Assembly (NCBI RefSeq): GCF_008011855.1
Contig: NZ_VOUX01000033.1
Span: forward strand, 1,612,001 to 1,676,000
Origin: Serratia bockelmannii
GTDB taxonomy: Bacteria > Pseudomonadota > Gammaproteobacteria > Enterobacterales > Enterobacteriaceae
Length of the DNA stretch: 64,000 nucleotides
Direction: 5' to 3'
A program made the position numbers and the translations under genes. The notes under the pieces are model-generated. The model did not search any database and was not told the origin of the DNA. It saw only the letters and a list, made by a program, of their open reading frames with translations. Below are positions 61,780 to 64,000 of this stretch, piece by piece. How positions within the stretch are numbered: position 1 is the stretch's first letter; each line of letters opens with the position of its first letter.

Positions 61780-63216
61780 TTATTCATTCTCGGCGGTTAA
61801 CGGCAGTTCAATGCGGAAGCAGACGTCTGCACCGGCGACCGTCGCCAGTTGCAGCTCACCGCGCATGCGACGGATACAGTCCTGAGCGATGCTCAACCCC
61901 AGTCCGCTTCCTTTTACCGCCCCTTTTCGCTGGTGACTACCCTGGAAAAAAGGCTCGAAAATCATGGCTCTTTCAGCCTCGGGGATCGGCGTGCCGGTAT
62001 TGGCGACGTCGATTTGCACCCGTTGTCCAACCTGACGGCTGCGGATCCAAATGTTACCGGATTCCTTGCCGTAGTGCACCGCATTGGAGTAGAGATTATC
62101 CAGCACGCGCATTAATAGCGTAGGCTCTGCCCAGCAGATTTCCGCCTCCAGCACGATTTCGGTGGAAATCATCTTCGCCCGCGCCGGCAAACTGTGCGCG
62201 GCGACCACCAAATCGACCATCTCGCGCAGCTCGACGTTCTCGTGTTCCGCCGGGCCATCGGCCAGTTTGCGGTTGTAATCCAGCAGCTGTTCAATCAGCT
62301 GCTGCAGGTGGCGACTGCTGTTGTCGAGGATCGTCACCACCTCTTTCTGATCGGAAGTCAGCGGCCCCGCCACCTCGTCGGCCAGCAGCTCGGTGCCTTC
62401 GCGCATGCTGGCCAGCGGCGTTTTCAACTCGTGCGAGATATGGCGCAAGAATTCGTGGCGCTGCGATTCCAGCCACGCCAGCCGCTCGCTCAGCCAGATG
62501 ATGCGCTGCGCCAGCGAACGCAGCTCGCGCGGCCCCTTGAACGATGCAGTGCTGCCCAGCGCGCGCCCTTCCCCCAGGCGGTTGATCATCCGTTCCACGG
62601 CCTTGACCGGCCCGATGATCATGCGGGTAAACAGCACCACCAGCAGCACGCTGACCAGGAACAGCAGCAGCGCCTGCCAGCCGAAGAACTGGCCACGCTC
62701 GGCGATGGCCTGCTGCAGCTGCTGGCCGCGCGAGAACACCACCGCGCGCGTGGCCTGCACCATTTCGGCGTTGGAACGGGAGAACGATTCGAGCAAGGCC
62801 GAAGCCTCTTGGTCCGGCCCGCTGTTATGGCATTTGATCGCCGCCAGCTGGGTCAGCAACTGACGCAGCGTTTGGTAGTAGCGCTCGTCCGGCAGAATCG
62901 GCGCGTGGGCGTCCAGCATCTGCGAATATTGCTTGCGCTGGTTCTGGTACAGCTTCTGCAGCGTAGGATCGACCAGCACGCAGTACTGACGATAGCTGCG
63001 CTCCATCTCCAGCGCCACGCTGGTCATCGCCTCACTGCGCCGTGCGTCCACCAGCGTGGTGCGGTTGATGTCCGCCGCCTGCGCGCTGAGGTGATCCAGG
63101 CTCTGGTAGGCTTGATAGGCCAGCACCAACAGCGGCAGCAGCACCAACAGAAAGGCCAGCAGCACCAATTGCCGCAGCGAACGGGGAAATAAACGCCATT
63201 TTTTCAACGAAATCAT
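61780..63216 (-). CDS. glrK: Sensor histidine kinase GlrK (QseE)
   Basis: The 478 residues have a first membrane segment (about 16-36), a helical periplasmic domain, a second segment (about 178-198), a HAMP domain and a kinase core. The phosphoacceptor His is in FLRHISHELKTPLASMREG. The ATPase boxes VLDNLYSNAVHYG and KGSGLGLSIAQDC are intact. GlrK phosphorylates GlrR and is associated with cell-envelope signals. A 363-base leader separates it from glmY upstream. Confidence 0.97.
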   Translation of the reverse strand: MISLKKWRLFPRSLRQLVLLAFLLVLLPLLVLAYQAYQSLDHLSAQAADINRTTLVDARRSEAMTSVALEMERSYRQYCVLVDPTLQKLYQNQRKQYSQMLDAHAPILPDERYYQTLRQLLTQLAAIKCHNSGPDQEASALLESFSRSNAEMVQATRAVVFSRGQQLQQAIAERGQFFGWQALLLFLVSVLLVVLFTRMIIGPVKAVERMINRLGEGRALGSTASFKGPRELRSLAQRIIWLSERLAWLESQRHEFLRHISHELKTPLASMREGTELLADEVAGPLTSDQKEVVTILDNSSRHLQQLIEQLLDYNRKLADGPAEHENVELREMVDLVVAAHSLPARAKMISTEIVLEAEICWAEPTLLMRVLDNLYSNAVHYGKESGNIWIRSRQVGQRVQIDVANTGTPIPEAERAMIFEPFFQGSHQRKGAVKGSGLGLSIAQDCIRRMRGELQLATVAGADVCFRIELPLTAENE

Positions 63217-63579
63217 CTCATTCTCTCAGCTCTGTCACGATGCTAACTGACTCGCCGGAAAGAAAAAAGCCCGGCAAGGGAGAATCCTGAACGCACAAGG
63301 AAAAAGCGACGGGATTGGTGAACCGCACCCATAGGCCTGCCGACGGCATGCGGCCCCGGTAATATCAACCGGTGCGAAAACGAGAGTGTGGGGAGAGCGT
63401 CTGCGTTCGAGGGCATAGGCAACGAAACAGGGATAAGCGCAGCGTTGAGAATTGACATCGGGGCAAGAAACTTGCCCCAACGCAAGGAAAGTGTGGATGC
63501 CCTTGAACCTCGTCCCCAGGGTGATGTAGCGCAGCGGCTGGCATCGAACAGGACGAATAGCATCCGTAAGTATCCAGGA
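63217..63579 (-). other. Leader between glmY and glrK
   Basis: No gene was supported here. Two frames of 81 and 106 codons overlap each other and lack ribosome sites and family similarity. The stretch holds an 8 bp hairpin (63460-63478) and a T-rich patch near 63263-63272. Confidence 0.55.
63460..63478. other. Hairpin GGGGCAAG-AAA-CTTGCCCC in the glrK leader
   Basis: A perfect 8 bp stem with a 3-base loop lies 244 bases before glrK. No T run follows on either strand, so it is not an ordinary terminator. Confidence 0.6.
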
Positions 63580-63776
63580 TTGATGAACCCTTCATCACAG
63601 TTGGATACAGGCGGTGCCTCACTCCACGTGTCGCCCGATGCTTGATAAAGCCGCTTGCACGGTCTGTTATCGGTTTAGTTGGACGATAGGCACCATTTCT
63701 TTGGCATCATTCGGAGGCTTATGAGGCGATTTGCCGTCTAATGACGGCGCCGTCATAAAAAGTTGAATGAGCAACT
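63580..63776 (-). ncRNA. glmY: Small RNA GlmY
   Basis: The predicted RNA starts AGTTGCTCATTC (63776 leftward), matching the E. coli GlmY start AGTGGCTCATTC. It later contains CCTCCGAATGATGC, then GGTGCCTATCGTCC, and GTGAGGCACC, blocks shared with GlmY and GlmZ. It lies upstream of glrK as in E. coli. GlmY captures the adaptor RapZ so that GlmZ can activate glmS, the enzyme that makes glucosamine-6-phosphate. The 3' end is set by length (about 184-197 bases) and a TGATGAA/TTCATCA hairpin at 63581-63597; no T run marks it. Confidence 0.82.
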
Positions 63777-63787
63777 GACGAGAATAA

Positions 63788-63803
63788 TGCACGTTGCGTG
63801 CCA
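63788..63803 (-). promoter_or_regulatory. Sigma-54 promoter of glmY
   Basis: TGGCACGCAACGTGCA carries the -24 GG (63802-63801) and -12 GC (63790-63789) spaced by ten bases, as sigma-54 requires. The start would be near 63777-63776, at the first base of the predicted RNA. Confidence 0.88.
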
Positions 63804-63910
63804 AGTTTGCAATAAAAATAATAACAACATGATTTTATTAAAAAATAAAATTATATCAGCAAATTTCTTTGCGCATCACGCCTCGATGAGTGATGAAAAA
63901 AACGCCGCGC

Positions 63911-63928
63911 TGTCGCCAAATGCAGACA
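63911..63928 (-). promoter_or_regulatory. GlrR binding site 1 (TGTC-N10-GACA)
   Basis: A perfect TGTC-N10-GACA dyad lies about 120 bases upstream of the sigma-54 promoter, the distance for an upstream activator site. The pattern is that of E. coli GlrR sites at glmY. Confidence 0.82.
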
Positions 63929-63973
63929 ACTAAAGCCAAACCCGCTTACCATCAATAAAATCAAACAGTTAAA

Positions 63974-63991
63974 TGTCTCCATTTAGCGACA
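63974..63991 (-). promoter_or_regulatory. GlrR binding site 2 (TGTC-N10-GACA)
   Basis: A second perfect dyad lies 63 bases (about six helical turns) from site 1, so both sites face the same side of the helix. Confidence 0.82.
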
Positions 63992-64000
63992 GGAAAAATG

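Larger units (their letters stand above)
63777..64000 (-). other. glmY upstream control region
   Basis: This 224-base stretch, cut by the window edge, holds the sigma-54 promoter, two GlrR sites and a strongly A/T-rich spacer (63810-63870) that could bind IHF. No gene was seen in it. Confidence 0.7.

Noticed and set aside
63241..63275. GCCGG/CCGGC arms with a T-rich stretch, seen as a terminator for glmY
   Set aside because: The T run lies in the loop rather than after the stem, so it cannot act as an intrinsic terminator.
63235..63563. Minus-strand frames of 81 and 106 codons before glrK
   Set aside because: They overlap each other, have no ribosome site and resemble no family; the stretch is better read as leader.

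Overview
The window looks like about 64 kb of a Serratia chromosome, closest to S. marcescens (Enterobacterales, Yersiniaceae). This rests on three things read from the sequence. Core proteins are very similar to remembered E. coli proteins but are written in GC-rich codons. The gene order follows the E. coli guaBA to glnB/glrR arm. Several markers known from Serratia are present: a protealysin-type M4 protease with its emfourin-type inhibitor, a glutamine-dependent NAD synthetase next to glnB, and a spermidine dehydrogenase. No database search was possible, so the species is an inference. No tRNA, rRNA, insertion sequence, prophage or CRISPR array was seen.

Layout. Positions 1-6100 are accessory: the N-terminal part of an autotransporter (runs off the left edge), a small lipoprotein, a LuxR-type response regulator overlapping a membrane hybrid histidine kinase, and an enoyl-CoA hydratase divergent from an HxlR regulator. 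Positions 6370-11060 hold guaBA and xseA. Positions 11066-17625 interrupt the usual xseA-yfgJ-der order with a GH31 glycosidase, an ExuT-like transporter, a LacI-type regulator, and the protease/inhibitor pair. Positions 17630-31122 are housekeeping: yfgJ, an AEC transporter, der, bamB, yfgM, hisS, ispG, rodZ, pilW, rlmN, ndk, sseB and pepB. Positions 31206-36796 are the isc iron-sulfur operon. Then follow trmJ, suhB, a NicO-type nickel/cobalt transporter with its DUF1007 partner, csiE, hcaT, glyA and hmp.

Positions 45942-57139 form a polyamine catabolic island. It has a LysR regulator, two 4-aminobutyraldehyde-type dehydrogenases, the ydcSTUV ABC transporter, a Tat-exported spermidine dehydrogenase and a triheme cytochrome c. 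Together these would oxidise spermidine in the periplasm, pass electrons to the respiratory chain, import products, and convert aminobutyraldehyde to GABA. Positions 57464-63216 hold glnB, nadE, glrR, qseG and glrK. The right edge carries the small RNA gene glmY with a sigma-54 promoter and two GlrR sites, so regulator and target lie within the same few kilobases.

The control sites are unusually legible: PurR boxes at guaB and glyA, an NsrR box at hmp, two abutting IscR sites at iscR, a Nus boxA in the suhB leader, an ExuR/UxuR-like palindrome at the GH31 locus, and intrinsic terminators after many operons. A roughly 105 bp imperfect-palindromic repeat occurs twice, at about 20.5 kb and 57.2 kb.
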